A stretch of 42,235 nucleotides of DNA, from NCBI GenBank assembly GCA_002789955.1, contig PFUG01000402.1, forward strand, positions 1 to 42,235, given 5' to 3'. Shown here in pieces: positions 7,357-16,669 of the stretch (positions are counted from its first letter, which is position 1; each line of letters begins with the position of its first letter). A model generated the notes under the pieces. That model was not told the DNA's origin. It saw only the letters and a program-made list of their open reading frames with translations, and made no database searches. Source of the DNA: Deltaproteobacteria bacterium CG_4_9_14_3_um_filter_63_12 (lineage in GTDB: Bacteria > Myxococcota_A > Bradymonadia > UBA4248 > UM-FILTER-63-12). A program made the position numbers and the translations under genes.

Positions 7357-9357
7357 TCAGGGGCCATGCGGCTCGACCACGACTTCTTGCCGCCCCACAG
7401 GGAATTCGAGCCGTTGGCCGTTGCGCATCACGCCGATGCGCACTGTCGTGTCTGGCTCGCCGCGGATCGACTCGAGAACACCGACGAAACCGAGCTCTGC
7501 GGCGTCTTGACCATCGACCGAGACGATGATGTCGCCGGCCTCCAAGCCAGCCTCTGAGCCTGCGCCGCCGTCGATGGGGCGGTCGATGACGACTTGTCCA
7601 TCCAGGTTTCGAATCTGAATCCCCACACCAACGAAGCGAGTCTCGGTGGGCTCGCCATCCACGCCGGGCGTTAGCCCGACGTCGCGCACCTCGATGCGGC
7701 CGTCGTCGATCTGAAGTCCACTGAGGAGCTCACTGTCGAAGCCAGGAGCCGAAACTCGGACCGTATGCCGGCCCTCGGGAAACCCGGCCAGTTCGTAGGT
7801 TCCGTCCGGTCCGGCGGCGGTAGACGCCTCGCCGAGCTCCAGGCTGACTTGGGCGTTGGGTACGCCGTTTTGAGTCTCGACATCGAACACACGCCCCTTG
7901 AGGATGCCCCCGCTGGAGAGCCTGAGGGTCTGCGAAGTCACTCGTCCAGCCTCGACGAAGACGTCATCGAGCCGTGTCTCGCGGTAGCCAGGGGCTTTGG
8001 CGTCGAGCCGGTAGGTCCCTGGCGCGAGGTGTTCGAACAGGAAGTGACCCTCAACGCACGCGGCCCACGGAGCGGCGACCGTCGTACCCACTTCAGTGTT
8101 TCGGATGAGTTGCACCTGAGCGGTGTCCGCTCGATTCCCAGAGCTGTCGAGCACAAGACCAGTGATTCCACCATCACCGCCGAGCACGAGGACGGCGACG
8201 GAGCCCAGCGCAACCTCGGTGGCGACGATGTCGGTCGAATCTGGGACGATGGCCTCGACGCGAAAAGGCCCGCCAGCGAGGACGTTGACTCTGTGGTCTT
8301 CACCCGTACCAGCAAACGTCTCCACGAGAAGGCCCGAGCCGAGGTCCATGACCGTCACCTTCGGGCTGCTCGTGGCTTCGCCAGCTGGGTTGAGCAATCG
8401 AACGATGAGGCCGCTGAGTGCCGTGAGACCAACCTCGACTTCGAGCTCACCCCCGTCGGGCACATCGACCACCTCACCAAACTCCCGATAGCCAACGGCC
8501 CCAGCGGTTAGTCTCCAAAGGCCCTTCTCCACACCATAGAATTCGAACCGCCCGCCCCCAGCGCTGGCTGCGTGAAGGGTCTCGACACGAGAGGCGAGGC
8601 GTAGGGAGATTCCGTCGGTAGGCACATCGCCGGCGAGCACTCGGCCACTCACACGAGCGCCCCTGCGCAGCTCGATCACTCCGACATCACTCGAAGAGCC
8701 AGCCCAGATCTCGCCAACTGGAACGACCAGAGTCGCGAAGCCCGGGGCGGAAGCGATGACCTCCAAATCACCAGGCGGCAAGTTGGCGAGCCGGAAGCGC
8801 CCGTCGACATCGGTGTCGACCCCATCTGCGACGGTGTCGAGCGCTTCCGACGCGTCACGAAGGTAGTGAGCCTCGACCGTAGCTTCGAGCGGTTGCTCGT
8901 CCCCAATCACGGACCCCTCAACGGTCGCTGGTTCATAGAGAAAGAGCTGGATTCCCGTCAGCTCGGACCCACCGATGACCTTTACCGTCACGCCGTGATC
9001 GTCACGTCCTGCGCTGCGCAGCCCGTCGGCCTCTGGAATGAGTGTGGTAATGCCAGCAGGGAGCGTGATGTCGAATTTCCCGGCGGCGTTGGTGACCACT
9101 TCGAGGTTGGGCTCAGTCGCGACCTTCACGAGCGCACCAGAGACAGGAGCGTCGCGCATCGCCTCGAAGACGGTGCCACTGATTCGTCCAGAGCGACTCT
9201 CTTTTTCCTTTTCGGTGGTTTCCGTCCCCGCCGAGGCGGCTTCTTTGGCTGAAGGCGGTCTCACCTTGAGAAGGAACACGACAACCAAGGCTATGGCCAC
9301 CGCGATCAGCGCGACAGAGAGCGCAACCAGGTTGAGAGGCTTTCGATTCGAGGACAT
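7357..9357 (-). CDS. Membrane-anchored carboxypeptidase-regulatory-like repeat protein with C-terminal PDZ domain
   Basis: The 666-residue protein begins with a short basic stretch and one hydrophobic segment (about residues 9-30), which should anchor it in the inner membrane with the rest in the periplasm. Several beta-sandwich repeats of the carboxypeptidase regulatory-like type follow; the clearest begin at SGRISGTVFEA near residue 55 and LKGRVFDVETQNGVPNAQVS near residue 510, each with a GxY/F-x-L-x3-P-x-G-like turn. The last 90 residues form a PDZ domain (GVGIQI, then SEAGLEAGDIIVSVDGQ). I place the start at 9357, where the hydrophobic segment is correctly positioned; an open frame reaches 9525. 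Its partner is unknown. It is divergent from the CBM9-like gene. Confidence 0.75.
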   Translation of the reverse strand: MSSNRKPLNLVALSVALIAVAIALVVVFLLKVRPPSAKEAASAGTETTEKEKESRSGRISGTVFEAMRDAPVSGALVKVATEPNLEVVTNAAGKFDITLPAGITTLIPEADGLRSAGRDDHGVTVKVIGGSELTGIQLFLYEPATVEGSVIGDEQPLEATVEAHYLRDASEALDTVADGVDTDVDGRFRLANLPPGDLEVIASAPGFATLVVPVGEIWAGSSSDVGVIELRRGARVSGRVLAGDVPTDGISLRLASRVETLHAASAGGGRFEFYGVEKGLWRLTAGAVGYREFGEVVDVPDGGELEVEVGLTALSGLIVRLLNPAGEATSSPKVTVMDLGSGLLVETFAGTGEDHRVNVLAGGPFRVEAIVPDSTDIVATEVALGSVAVLVLGGDGGITGLVLDSSGNRADTAQVQLIRNTEVGTTVAAPWAACVEGHFLFEHLAPGTYRLDAKAPGYRETRLDDVFVEAGRVTSQTLRLSSGGILKGRVFDVETQNGVPNAQVSLELGEASTAAGPDGTYELAGFPEGRHTVRVSAPGFDSELLSGLQIDDGRIEVRDVGLTPGVDGEPTETRFVGVGIQIRNLDGQVVIDRPIDGGAGSEAGLEAGDIIVSVDGQDAAELGFVGVLESIRGEPDTTVRIGVMRNGQRLEFPVGRQEVVVEPHGP

Positions 9358-9510
9358 GCGGCCAGTTCCAGAGCACCCGTCGCGGAACGACTGGGTGAGC
9401 GGGGAGGGTGAGGATTGTCTTTGGCGCCAGAGGCGAGCAAACTCGAGCTTGACTGCGAGCTGGCATACGTTCTTTTGCTCAGCCCGTGGGTTTGGCAAAT
9501 GAAATATGAG

Positions 9511-9527
9511 CTTTGGTCTATCCAAAG
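9511..9527. repeat. Inverted repeat in a divergent intergenic region
   Basis: CTTTGG and CCAAAG form a 6-bp palindrome around TCTAT, midway between the divergent genes starting at 9357 and 9622. The position suits an operator, but nothing else supports it. The rest of the 264-bp spacer shows only a short GGAGCAC direct repeat. Confidence 0.25.
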
Positions 9528-9621
9528 ACGTCCTTTATGACAAGCTCAGCCCGTTGCGCTGACTTCGAAGCTCATCGGAGCACGGAGCACGGTGCGCGGT
9601 GTCAGTTCAAGGAGGAGAAAG

Positions 9622-10956
9622 ATGCTCTTCACGAAAACACGACCAATGGCGGCAGCACTGGCCCTAGCGGGGCTGATCATGGCGACCTCGGCGTACGCCG
9701 AGAAGCCGCGCAAGGGGGTCCCCAGCGACGCTCCCAAGGGTGATTTCGAAGCGAACTACTTCCAAGGCCAACGTGCCCAAATTGACGGCTCGTTCTCTGA
9801 TTGGTCGGATACGAAAGAGGTGCCCGCCGTCGTGTTGACGAGTGGCGAGTACGAGTACGATTGGACCAGCGAGAGGGACCTGAGCGCCACGGTGAAGGTC
9901 CAGTACAACGACGAGAGTCTTTTCATTGGGGTGCACGTCCTCGATAACGCCCTAAAAGCCCCGGCGAAGAAGCAGGGCGGGGATGCCATCGAGCTCTGGA
10001 TCGACCTCGGAGCACGAGTGAAGAGCGACCCCATGCGGATGATCCGTGTCGACCCGTCCTACCTTCTCACGCAACAGGCTCCCGACGTGCTGTGGGAGGT
10101 CCCCAAGGCGCGCCGCAACGACAAGACCGAGGCCATAAAGACCGCTGGCATGCTCAACAATGATGGCTACGAGGTGGAGATCGAGCTGCCATTCTCTGAG
10201 TTTGCCGACCTTGCCCCTGTCTTCCAGCCGCTCTCCTTCTGCGTTGTCATCCGAGACTGGGACCAAGACGACAAGGAAGAGGACGAGGCGAGTGTGGCGA
10301 CCTGCCCACTCGACACCCGAGCCAACAAACGCAAGGTGTCGGACATGGGGGTCATTCGATGGGAGACGCGGGAGAATATCTGGCAGGGTGTCCTGGCCAA
10401 GATGCCCGACCTGGCGGAGAAGCCGACGCTCTCGGTGGTGGGCAACATCGGTGGGGATCTGCGTGAGGAGGAGGTGGTGCTCGCAGGCGCACAGCTGATT
10501 GTGATGGGCGCGGGGCTCGCGAAAGGGGATTGGCAGGCGTTTGACCTAAAGCTGAGCCCCGAGGACGGCGCCAAAGACCTGCATCTCAAAGACCTCGACG
10601 GGGACAAGGACAAGGAGATCATCTTGACCACGGTCCAGCGCTACAACAACGGCAAGGACATCATCGAACAACACCTCCTGTTGGTCTTCGATTTTGGCGA
10701 ATTCATCAGCGATCCCATCCTCGCCGTCGAGATCGAGAATCGACTCGTCGGAGGCGACGCGTTCATCCAAAACGACGTCGAGTTCGGCAAGAAAAGCGTG
10801 ACGGTAAGTCTTGGGAAGTCCTCGGGTTGGACTGCGGACGACTATCCAGACGTGGACGGCGGTTTTCACGACAACTACGAGTCGATCTTGCTGCCATGGA
10901 GCACGCCGAAGAAGCGAGTCTACACGAGAAAGGGTGAGGTCTTCGTCGGGAAATGA
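9622..10956 (+). CDS. Secreted CBM9/DOMON-like domain protein
   Basis: The 444-residue protein has a signal peptide (MLFTKTRPMAAALALAG, ending AYA before Glu). Residues about 40-210 resemble a family-9 carbohydrate-binding-module-like beta-sandwich: IDGSFSDWSD, then YNDESLFIGVHVLDN and DAIELWIDLGARV. The later part contains LKDLDGDKDKEIILTT, an FG-GAP-like calcium-loop segment. The start at ATG 9622 has a strong ribosome-binding site (AAGGAGGAG); an upstream ATG at 9592 would spoil the signal peptide. Its stop overlaps the start of the NFACT gene in an ATGA, so the two are translationally coupled. No catalytic residues are recognisable; it may bind glycans or heme-like ligands. Confidence 0.7.
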   Translation: MLFTKTRPMAAALALAGLIMATSAYAEKPRKGVPSDAPKGDFEANYFQGQRAQIDGSFSDWSDTKEVPAVVLTSGEYEYDWTSERDLSATVKVQYNDESLFIGVHVLDNALKAPAKKQGGDAIELWIDLGARVKSDPMRMIRVDPSYLLTQQAPDVLWEVPKARRNDKTEAIKTAGMLNNDGYEVEIELPFSEFADLAPVFQPLSFCVVIRDWDQDDKEEDEASVATCPLDTRANKRKVSDMGVIRWETRENIWQGVLAKMPDLAEKPTLSVVGNIGGDLREEEVVLAGAQLIVMGAGLAKGDWQAFDLKLSPEDGAKDLHLKDLDGDKDKEIILTTVQRYNNGKDIIEQHLLLVFDFGEFISDPILAVEIENRLVGGDAFIQNDVEFGKKSVTVSLGKSSGWTADDYPDVDGGFHDNYESILLPWSTPKKRVYTRKGEVFVGK

Positions 10957-12401
10957 GCGGACGCTTTACTCATCGTCATCTCGAGTGGGTGCTTGAGGAG
11001 CTGCAGGTCCGCCTGCGTGAGGCACGGCTGCGGAAGGTGATGGATTTAGGTGTCGAGCGGACCGTGCTCGTCCTGAGAACCCACGCTGGCGACGTCATAC
11101 TTTCGCTCTGGACCTCCGCCTTCTCTAGGCTCTATCTGCTCGACGAGAAGCCGCTGGCGCCTGCGTCCCCAAAGGCCTTCACTCAACTCCTCAGGAAGCA
11201 TCTAGTTGGCGCGCGCCTGGTCGCCATCGAGCAGCAGCCGGCGGACCGTCTGCTTCGCCTCGTCTGGGAACGAGGCGGCGAATTCAAGACCTTGGTCGTG
11301 GACCTGATTCCAGGGCGCGCACACCTAGCACTCGTGGGCGCCGACTCCATCGTCTTGGGTGTGAACCGAGGCACCGCCAATGTCGTGGGCGAGCCATTCT
11401 GCGGGCCGCCCCCATCAGGGAGCCCAACTCTCGCGGAACCTGAAGACCTCGACTGGAAGGCGCCGCTCGAGGGGCGCAGCGCGGTCCTGCGTGAGCGGCT
11501 CGAACGGCAGGACACAGAGTTCGACGCGAATCGGCTCCGCATCGAGCTGAGGCGTCGACTGCGGACCGCGATCAAGAAAACCGACCGTCTCACTGCGCAA
11601 CTGCAGACCGATCTCGACAAGGCTGCGCAAGCCGAGCGGTTCAAGCATGAAGCGGAACTCATGCAAGCCAACTACTGGCGCCTGACACGTGGCCAAAGTG
11701 AGGTCATTGTCGAGGACTACGGCGACAACATGCGCTTGGTCGCCATCCCACTGGAGCCGGCGCTGTCTCCACAGGAGAACGTCGCTCGCCGCTTCAAGGC
11801 TTACAAGCGCTTCGCGCGAGCGCTTGATGCCATTCGGCAGCGGCTCGAAGCCGCCCAACAACGTGGCCGTGACCTCGGCGCTCTGCTTGCGGAGATCTCG
11901 GCCGTCAACGATGGGAGCGATGAGAGCTGGCTCCAGCGAGCCGAGGCACTGGGCGTGCGGCTGCCGCAGGGCAGCACGCCGAAAGCCGCCAATGCACCTG
12001 CGCTGCCTTACCGAGTCTTCCGCTCCATGCGAGGCTTCGAGATCCGGGTTGGCAAGAGCGCGAAGGCCAATGACGCCCTGACGTTCAAGTACAGCCGTGG
12101 CAACGATCTGTGGCTGCATGCGTCGGGGTGGCCAGGGAGCCATGTTACGGTGCCCAGTGACACTGGGCACGAAGTCGAGCGGGAGACCCTTATCGACGCG
12201 GCGATGTTGGCAGCTCATTACTGTAGAGGGCGCAAAGACACCACGATCGAAGTGCTCTACACACAGCAAAAGTACGTCCGACGCGCCAAGGGGGCAGCCG
12301 CAGGAAAGGTGCTCCCATCGCAGTGCAGGACACTGGCGATCCGCATCGACGACGCCCGCATCAAGCGGCTCCTCGAGAGCTCCCCCCACGAAGCGCGTTA
12401 A
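10953..12401 (+). CDS. NFACT-family protein (RqcH-like ribosome quality control factor)
   Basis: The 482-residue protein has an NFACT-N domain, a central coiled coil rich in Arg and Gln (about 165-310), and a C-terminal NFACT-R domain with the segments GFEIRVGKSAKANDALTFKY and NDLWLHASGWPGSHV. Asp98-Arg99 (in QQPADRLLRL) matches the Asp-Arg pair needed for alanine tailing by Bacillus RqcH. In the family, RqcH binds stalled 50S-peptidyl-tRNA complexes and recruits tRNA-Ala to add C-terminal alanines. It is about 90 residues shorter than B. subtilis RqcH. It overlaps the preceding gene by 4 bp. The older family name, fibronectin-binding protein A, is unlikely to describe its role here. Confidence 0.8.
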   Translation: MSGRFTHRHLEWVLEELQVRLREARLRKVMDLGVERTVLVLRTHAGDVILSLWTSAFSRLYLLDEKPLAPASPKAFTQLLRKHLVGARLVAIEQQPADRLLRLVWERGGEFKTLVVDLIPGRAHLALVGADSIVLGVNRGTANVVGEPFCGPPPSGSPTLAEPEDLDWKAPLEGRSAVLRERLERQDTEFDANRLRIELRRRLRTAIKKTDRLTAQLQTDLDKAAQAERFKHEAELMQANYWRLTRGQSEVIVEDYGDNMRLVAIPLEPALSPQENVARRFKAYKRFARALDAIRQRLEAAQQRGRDLGALLAEISAVNDGSDESWLQRAEALGVRLPQGSTPKAANAPALPYRVFRSMRGFEIRVGKSAKANDALTFKYSRGNDLWLHASGWPGSHVTVPSDTGHEVERETLIDAAMLAAHYCRGRKDTTIEVLYTQQKYVRRAKGAAAGKVLPSQCRTLAIRIDDARIKRLLESSPHEAR

Positions 12402-12418
12402 TCCATCAAAGTGGCCGG

Positions 12419-12448
12419 TTGACCCCGCGGATCAGCGCTGGGTATTCT
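12419..12448 (+). promoter_or_regulatory. Candidate promoter for the 12507 gene pair
   Basis: TTGACC (5/6) and TATTCT (4/6) are separated by 18 bp, about 59 nt before the ATG at 12507. A short inverted repeat (CCCCA and TGGGG) follows in the leader. Confidence 0.4.
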
Positions 12449-12506
12449 CTCATTTACCGAAGTCACTCCCCCACCCGTTGGGGTCACGATCGAGCCGAGG
12501 ATAACA

Positions 12507-12827
12507 ATGGCTGCAGCAATGCTTAACCCCGAGAGCTTCGCGCGGACGCTCGAGTCCATGGTGGAAGAGGCCTACAAACGCGACCGAGGCGACGATCTCG
12601 CGCGCATCGTCAAGAGGGTCTTGGACGGCACGCATCCCAAAGAGGTCACCCCCCTTGCCGCGCTGATGTTCATGGTCGACCAAGAGTTCCTACACCCGTT
12701 GCAGGAGGCCATCGACGCCTTGCGTCGCTGGTATGAGAAGAAGGGCAATCCGATCTCCGACGGCGAAGTTTTTGGGCTCATGATGGAAATCTATGCTGCG
12801 GCGGCGAAAGCCGCACAAAAGGCATGA
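12507..12827 (+). CDS. Small helical protein of unknown function
   Basis: I do not recognise this 106-residue protein. It is predicted to be mostly helical, with many charged residues and an Ala-rich C-terminus (IYAAAAKAAQKA); there is no signal peptide or membrane segment. The ATG at 12507 is preceded by GAGGATAACA. Its last four bases form an ATGA overlap with the next gene, so the two are translated together and probably work together. Confidence 0.6.
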   Translation: MAAAMLNPESFARTLESMVEEAYKRDRGDDLARIVKRVLDGTHPKEVTPLAALMFMVDQEFLHPLQEAIDALRRWYEKKGNPISDGEVFGLMMEIYAAAAKAAQKA

Positions 12828-14308
12828 GCCGTACCCCCTACTTGGTCCACCATTGGGCCGTCGGCAGCCGTTTCTCCGTGCCTATCCCCGTCGGCAACGT
12901 TACCGACTTCACCCTCGAGAGAGAGGAGCGGACGGGACAGTTGTTCTGTGCTTGGGTCGAAGAGCGCAACGAGGGACGCTCGACAGTCCGCTGGTCGAGG
13001 GCTCCAGAGCTCTACGCCGCGTGGCGACACCCCACCTCGGTGGCGCACTTTCAGGGGACGGTTTTCGCGCCCGAGATCAAGTTCGCCAAAGATCGAGTGC
13101 TCCTCACCTATCTGACGACGCCCAAACACCTCGCCGCCGATGCTTTGGAGGGAACCTGCCATCTACACTGGAAGCGGATCACGGGGGGACCCTGGAGCGA
13201 GGACGTCGTGGTTCGTTCCGACGTCCGGCTCAAGGACGCAGAAGAGCACTTCCCTTACAATCACGTCAGGAACACCGCCAAAGACTTCGATGGGCGCGTG
13301 TGGGCCTTGGTCTCAAATCGTCGATTCGTGGAGCCGACCTACTCGCTCTATCCTATGAGCGCGCCAGAACGCGCTCTGAACGCCCCCAACCCTTGGGAAG
13401 ACGACCTCATCTACACCGGCATCGTCGCGAGCAGTGCCGATCGTGCCAAGTTGGTGTGGGACAGGGGCTCGTGGCACATCGTCCGGAGAGTTTTCGACGA
13501 GGCCAAAGACAGCTACTGCCTCGAAGCCATCGCGCTCGACCTGTCGATCCTACGACACGACCGCAACGGCGACGGTCAGGCCGATGTCATCGACTCCATC
13601 ACGCAGATCTACGATGACGAACTGCTCTACATGCTGTGGGCAGAGGCCGACTACCGCGACTTGAGCAAAAAAGTCGGCACCTTGGTCGCCGTCAGGAATC
13701 CGAATCAGCGCTCTGGACGAGTCGACCCTTCGGCGAAACACGTCTTCGAGACCTCGGCAGAGTTGGCTTGGATGCGCAACGACGCGGAGTCTCGCCTACC
13801 CTTACCCCAGCTCGAGATCGTTGGGCGAGGCCACCGCATCCCCATCGAAGCCATTTGGCAAGCGTCAGCCCCAGTCGCCAACGCGACCCGGTGGCAACAG
13901 CACCGCCCTCCCTCGATCACCATTGCGGTCGACTGCGCTGCCCACAACACAGCACGCACTTGGCTGACCAAGGGTATGGTCGTGGCCGAGACGTCGGTCT
14001 GCTCGAACGCGACCTCCTTCGAGGGCATCGTCGAGTGGCGAACCGGACCCGTTTGTGACAACTGGGAGGGATTCGCACACGTCTTAGGCGCCTCGTACAA
14101 GGTCACCATCGTCAGCAAACAACTGCTCTCGACGCCCACTCGTCATCGCACGACCACATGGGTGGGGAAGCTGAGGACGCATCGCATCTTTGCCAACTTC
14201 ACCGACCGCGTGCCCCTGACCCAAGGGATTCGCATCCCCTTGGTGACGTACGACCCGGAGCAACGCATTCTTGTCGTCGGCATCGCTGAGGTCGTGAGTT
14301 TCGAGTGA
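12824..14308 (+). CDS. Unknown protein with EF-hand/dockerin-like calcium loop
   Basis: I do not recognise this 494-residue protein. It is rich in Trp, Arg and beta-strand-like stretches (for example STVRWSRAPELYAAW and DGRVWALVSNR), which would suit a beta-propeller or sandwich fold, but no repeat is clean enough to name. Around residue 245 it has DRNGDGQADVID, a loop with the DxNxDGxxD spacing of calcium-binding EF-hand or dockerin-type loops. No signal peptide is seen, although such loops are more usual in secreted proteins. It is translationally coupled to the 106-residue gene and converges with the gene ending at 14340, 31 bp away. Confidence 0.6.
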   Translation: MSRTPYLVHHWAVGSRFSVPIPVGNVTDFTLEREERTGQLFCAWVEERNEGRSTVRWSRAPELYAAWRHPTSVAHFQGTVFAPEIKFAKDRVLLTYLTTPKHLAADALEGTCHLHWKRITGGPWSEDVVVRSDVRLKDAEEHFPYNHVRNTAKDFDGRVWALVSNRRFVEPTYSLYPMSAPERALNAPNPWEDDLIYTGIVASSADRAKLVWDRGSWHIVRRVFDEAKDSYCLEAIALDLSILRHDRNGDGQADVIDSITQIYDDELLYMLWAEADYRDLSKKVGTLVAVRNPNQRSGRVDPSAKHVFETSAELAWMRNDAESRLPLPQLEIVGRGHRIPIEAIWQASAPVANATRWQQHRPPSITIAVDCAAHNTARTWLTKGMVVAETSVCSNATSFEGIVEWRTGPVCDNWEGFAHVLGASYKVTIVSKQLLSTPTRHRTTTWVGKLRTHRIFANFTDRVPLTQGIRIPLVTYDPEQRILVVGIAEVVSFE

Positions 14309-14339
14309 TGAAGGGCAGAACTCTTGTCCTAAGACTCGA

Positions 14340-14936
14340 CTATTGGAACGAGACGCTCGAGAAGGACTCGGAGCAGATCTTGACGCGGTCTTCTTTGCGA
14401 GACTGCTCCATCGTACAGGTGATGACGAGTGCCTTGGTCGGACCGGTCATCAGCGCCTGGTAGAGCACCAGCTCATAACCCAGAAGGGTGTACGTGGCCT
14501 CGATCTTGATGGCATCGTTCTCACCAAACTTGGTCTTCTCGAAGACTGTGAGCGCGAAACCTTCGAAGAGAGACTTGTACTGCTCGGTGAGGATCTCTTT
14601 CAGCTCTGCGATGAGTTCGTCACTGATGGGCACTGGCTCGTCGAGAACGACGATGTTCAAGTTGTCCTTGAAATCGTTCATCTCGGTGTTGGAAGCGAGG
14701 TCCATGAACATGACGTCCGTGGTCTTCGGGTCGTAGTGTTCGCGCACACTGGTGGGCAGCTTCTCGAGCTCCTGTGGGTCGAGCTCTCCAGAGACGACCT
14801 CCCATCCTGTGGGTGCCAGGATCGAATAGCCTTTTGTGCTCTTGTGGGGAGCTGGGGCATCCTGGGCCAGGGCAACGCCGGCGAGGCCCAATGTAACCAA
14901 TGTGGCGACGATTAGAGTGAGTGACTGTCGAAGCAT
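14340..14936 (-). CDS. Secreted PsbP/DcrB-like protein
   Basis: The 198-residue protein has a clear signal peptide ending ALA before Gln-Asp. The mature part (YSILAPTGWEVVSGE, then MFMDLASNTEMNDFKDNLNIVV and ALVITCTMEQS) has the strand and helix pattern of the Mog1/PsbP/DcrB fold seen in small periplasmic proteins and lipoproteins. That assignment rests on pattern only. The start has a strong ribosome-binding site (GGGAGGCGCTAG). It is the last minus-strand gene after the Tol-Pal genes but is separated from them by 251 bp, so it probably has its own promoter. Confidence 0.6.
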   Translation of the reverse strand: MLRQSLTLIVATLVTLGLAGVALAQDAPAPHKSTKGYSILAPTGWEVVSGELDPQELEKLPTSVREHYDPKTTDVMFMDLASNTEMNDFKDNLNIVVLDEPVPISDELIAELKEILTEQYKSLFEGFALTVFEKTKFGENDAIKIEATYTLLGYELVLYQALMTGPTKALVITCTMEQSRKEDRVKICSESFSSVSFQ

Positions 14937-15187
14937 CTAGCGCCTCCCTCGGGGCTTCTGTGATTGCCTACGGACTGAGTTGTAAAGCGGTATCAAAGGG
15001 CCGTTCGCTCGTCAACCCTATTGGGTCGATCGCACCGGACGTCAGTAGGCAGTTCCTGATGGACTTGAGTTTCGGACGATTCGTTGACACGCAAAGAATC
15101 AAACGCTCCTCCTCGGAGAGTTCGACACCTTACAGTGAGCTGAACCGCCGTCATACCGGAAAGAGACGTGCGTTTCAGCAGATTTGT

Positions 15188-16669
15188 TCAACGTTGCCAC
15201 ACGGGGGTCTGAAACCCAGGTGAATCGGCGATGCGGAACTGCCACCGGCCAGTGTCGTCCATCATGTACAATCGCGGCTGTCGTCCGTCTCGGGTAGACT
15301 GAAAAGTTAGGTAGTTGCCGTCTGGAGCCCAGCTCGGCTCCTCATTGTTCCCCTGGTCTTGGGTCAACCTACGGATCTCGCTGCTATTGGCATCGACGGT
15401 GAAGATGTCAAAGCGTCGTCGCTCGTCGCGTGCTGTGAACGCGATCAGATCTCCTTTGGGTGACCACTCGGGAGTCGTATTATAGTTCCCGAGCCAGGTG
15501 ACCCGCTTCACATCACTTCCATCCACGCTCATGGTGTAGATTTGCGGGTAGCCGGAGCGGTTGGAGACAAAAGCGACTTTCTTGCACCCAGGCGACCAAC
15601 TTGGCGAGGTCTCGATGGACTCGGTGTCGAAGGTAATCTGAGTCAGCTCGGTCCCGTCTGGCCGCATCGTGAAGATCTCAGGGGACTCCTCTGTGGCCAA
15701 CGTGAGGGCGACGAGGTTGGCGCCCGAGCAGTAATCTGCACCGCTGCTCCAGCCTTCGCCGTTGGTCAGCTGCGTCATCTCCCCGTCCTTGACCGAGTAG
15801 ACGTGGTCGCCGTCGTCTCGCAGAGAGGTGAAGATCACGGAGCCGCCCGGTCCCCAAGTGGGCAACACGTTGATTCCTGCGGGGAGCTCGTAGTTGGTCA
15901 ACCCATAGCCGTCGTTTTCGATGGAGTAGATTTTGCGGTCGTTCCCGCTGTCCGACCCTGAGAAGATGATACGGGTGCCGAAGACTCCCTTCTCTCCGGT
16001 GTAGACCTCGATGACGGCGTTGACGAAATCGTGGACGACATCGCGAACACGGGCAGTGCGGGTAATTGAGGGAGACCAGTCGAGTTTGAACTCGGTGCCA
16101 GCGGTGACATCGAAGAGCTTCAGGTCGAGTTCGACTTGGGCGCCATCGACTCGGTAAGTTCCCTTCACCAGGACAGAACTGTCGGCGACCGTGTCCCAGG
16201 CTTCGAAATCGATGGTGCTGGTCGTGAAGCCATCTCGCTTCAGGTCTACCAGGGCACGATAGGTCGAGGCCGCCGTCACGTCGAAGAGCCCGCTCATCTC
16301 GAAGTCTCGGCGAAGGATTTCCGCCACTTCGGAGGCCACCCCTGTGCTGTCATCGCCGTCGCCGATGTTCGTCGGCTCCACGATGTGCATGGCCGTGCGT
16401 GCCTCAAAGCCCGGCTGAATGACGATCTCGAACAGGGGATCGACCTCTGTCACGTTCATGCCCCCTTCGACGGACCCTTTGGCGCTCGTGGTCGCAGCCT
16501 GCGCAAACGGGTTCCCGCTCGTGTCAGGCGCGGCGTCCTGTGCCCAGGCGGCAAAGCACGGCAACAGGCACGCAAGGAAGACCGACAGTGTCAGGGACAG
16601 GACGTAAGCCACAGGACCTCGCCTCGACGAAGAGCTCCTGTGGTCGCCTCGCTTTGGCTCAAATCCCAT
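15188..16669 (-). CDS. tolB: Tol-Pal system protein TolB (second copy)
   Basis: The 493-residue periplasmic protein has a signal peptide (hydrophobic core about residues 20-40, ending AWAQ), a TolB N-terminal domain (VAEILRRDFEMSGLFDV) and a WD40-like beta-propeller with repeats such as SPSWSPGCKKVAFVSNR followed by YPQIYTMSVDGSD. TolB binds Pal and links it to the inner-membrane TolQRA motor. Its ATG shares one base with the pal stop (TGATG), so the two are coupled. It is clearly paralogous to the TolB gene on the other side of pal; the extra linker of about 40 residues after the signal peptide is a difference. It ends the Tol-Pal block. Confidence 0.9.
   Translation of the reverse strand: MGFEPKRGDHRSSSSRRGPVAYVLSLTLSVFLACLLPCFAAWAQDAAPDTSGNPFAQAATTSAKGSVEGGMNVTEVDPLFEIVIQPGFEARTAMHIVEPTNIGDGDDSTGVASEVAEILRRDFEMSGLFDVTAASTYRALVDLKRDGFTTSTIDFEAWDTVADSSVLVKGTYRVDGAQVELDLKLFDVTAGTEFKLDWSPSITRTARVRDVVHDFVNAVIEVYTGEKGVFGTRIIFSGSDSGNDRKIYSIENDGYGLTNYELPAGINVLPTWGPGGSVIFTSLRDDGDHVYSVKDGEMTQLTNGEGWSSGADYCSGANLVALTLATEESPEIFTMRPDGTELTQITFDTESIETSPSWSPGCKKVAFVSNRSGYPQIYTMSVDGSDVKRVTWLGNYNTTPEWSPKGDLIAFTARDERRRFDIFTVDANSSEIRRLTQDQGNNEEPSWAPDGNYLTFQSTRDGRQPRLYMMDDTGRWQFRIADSPGFQTPVWQR

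Noticed and set aside
12507..14308. Toxin-antitoxin pair
   Set aside because: The small gene comes first and the overlap fits, but the second product is far too large and has no toxin motif.
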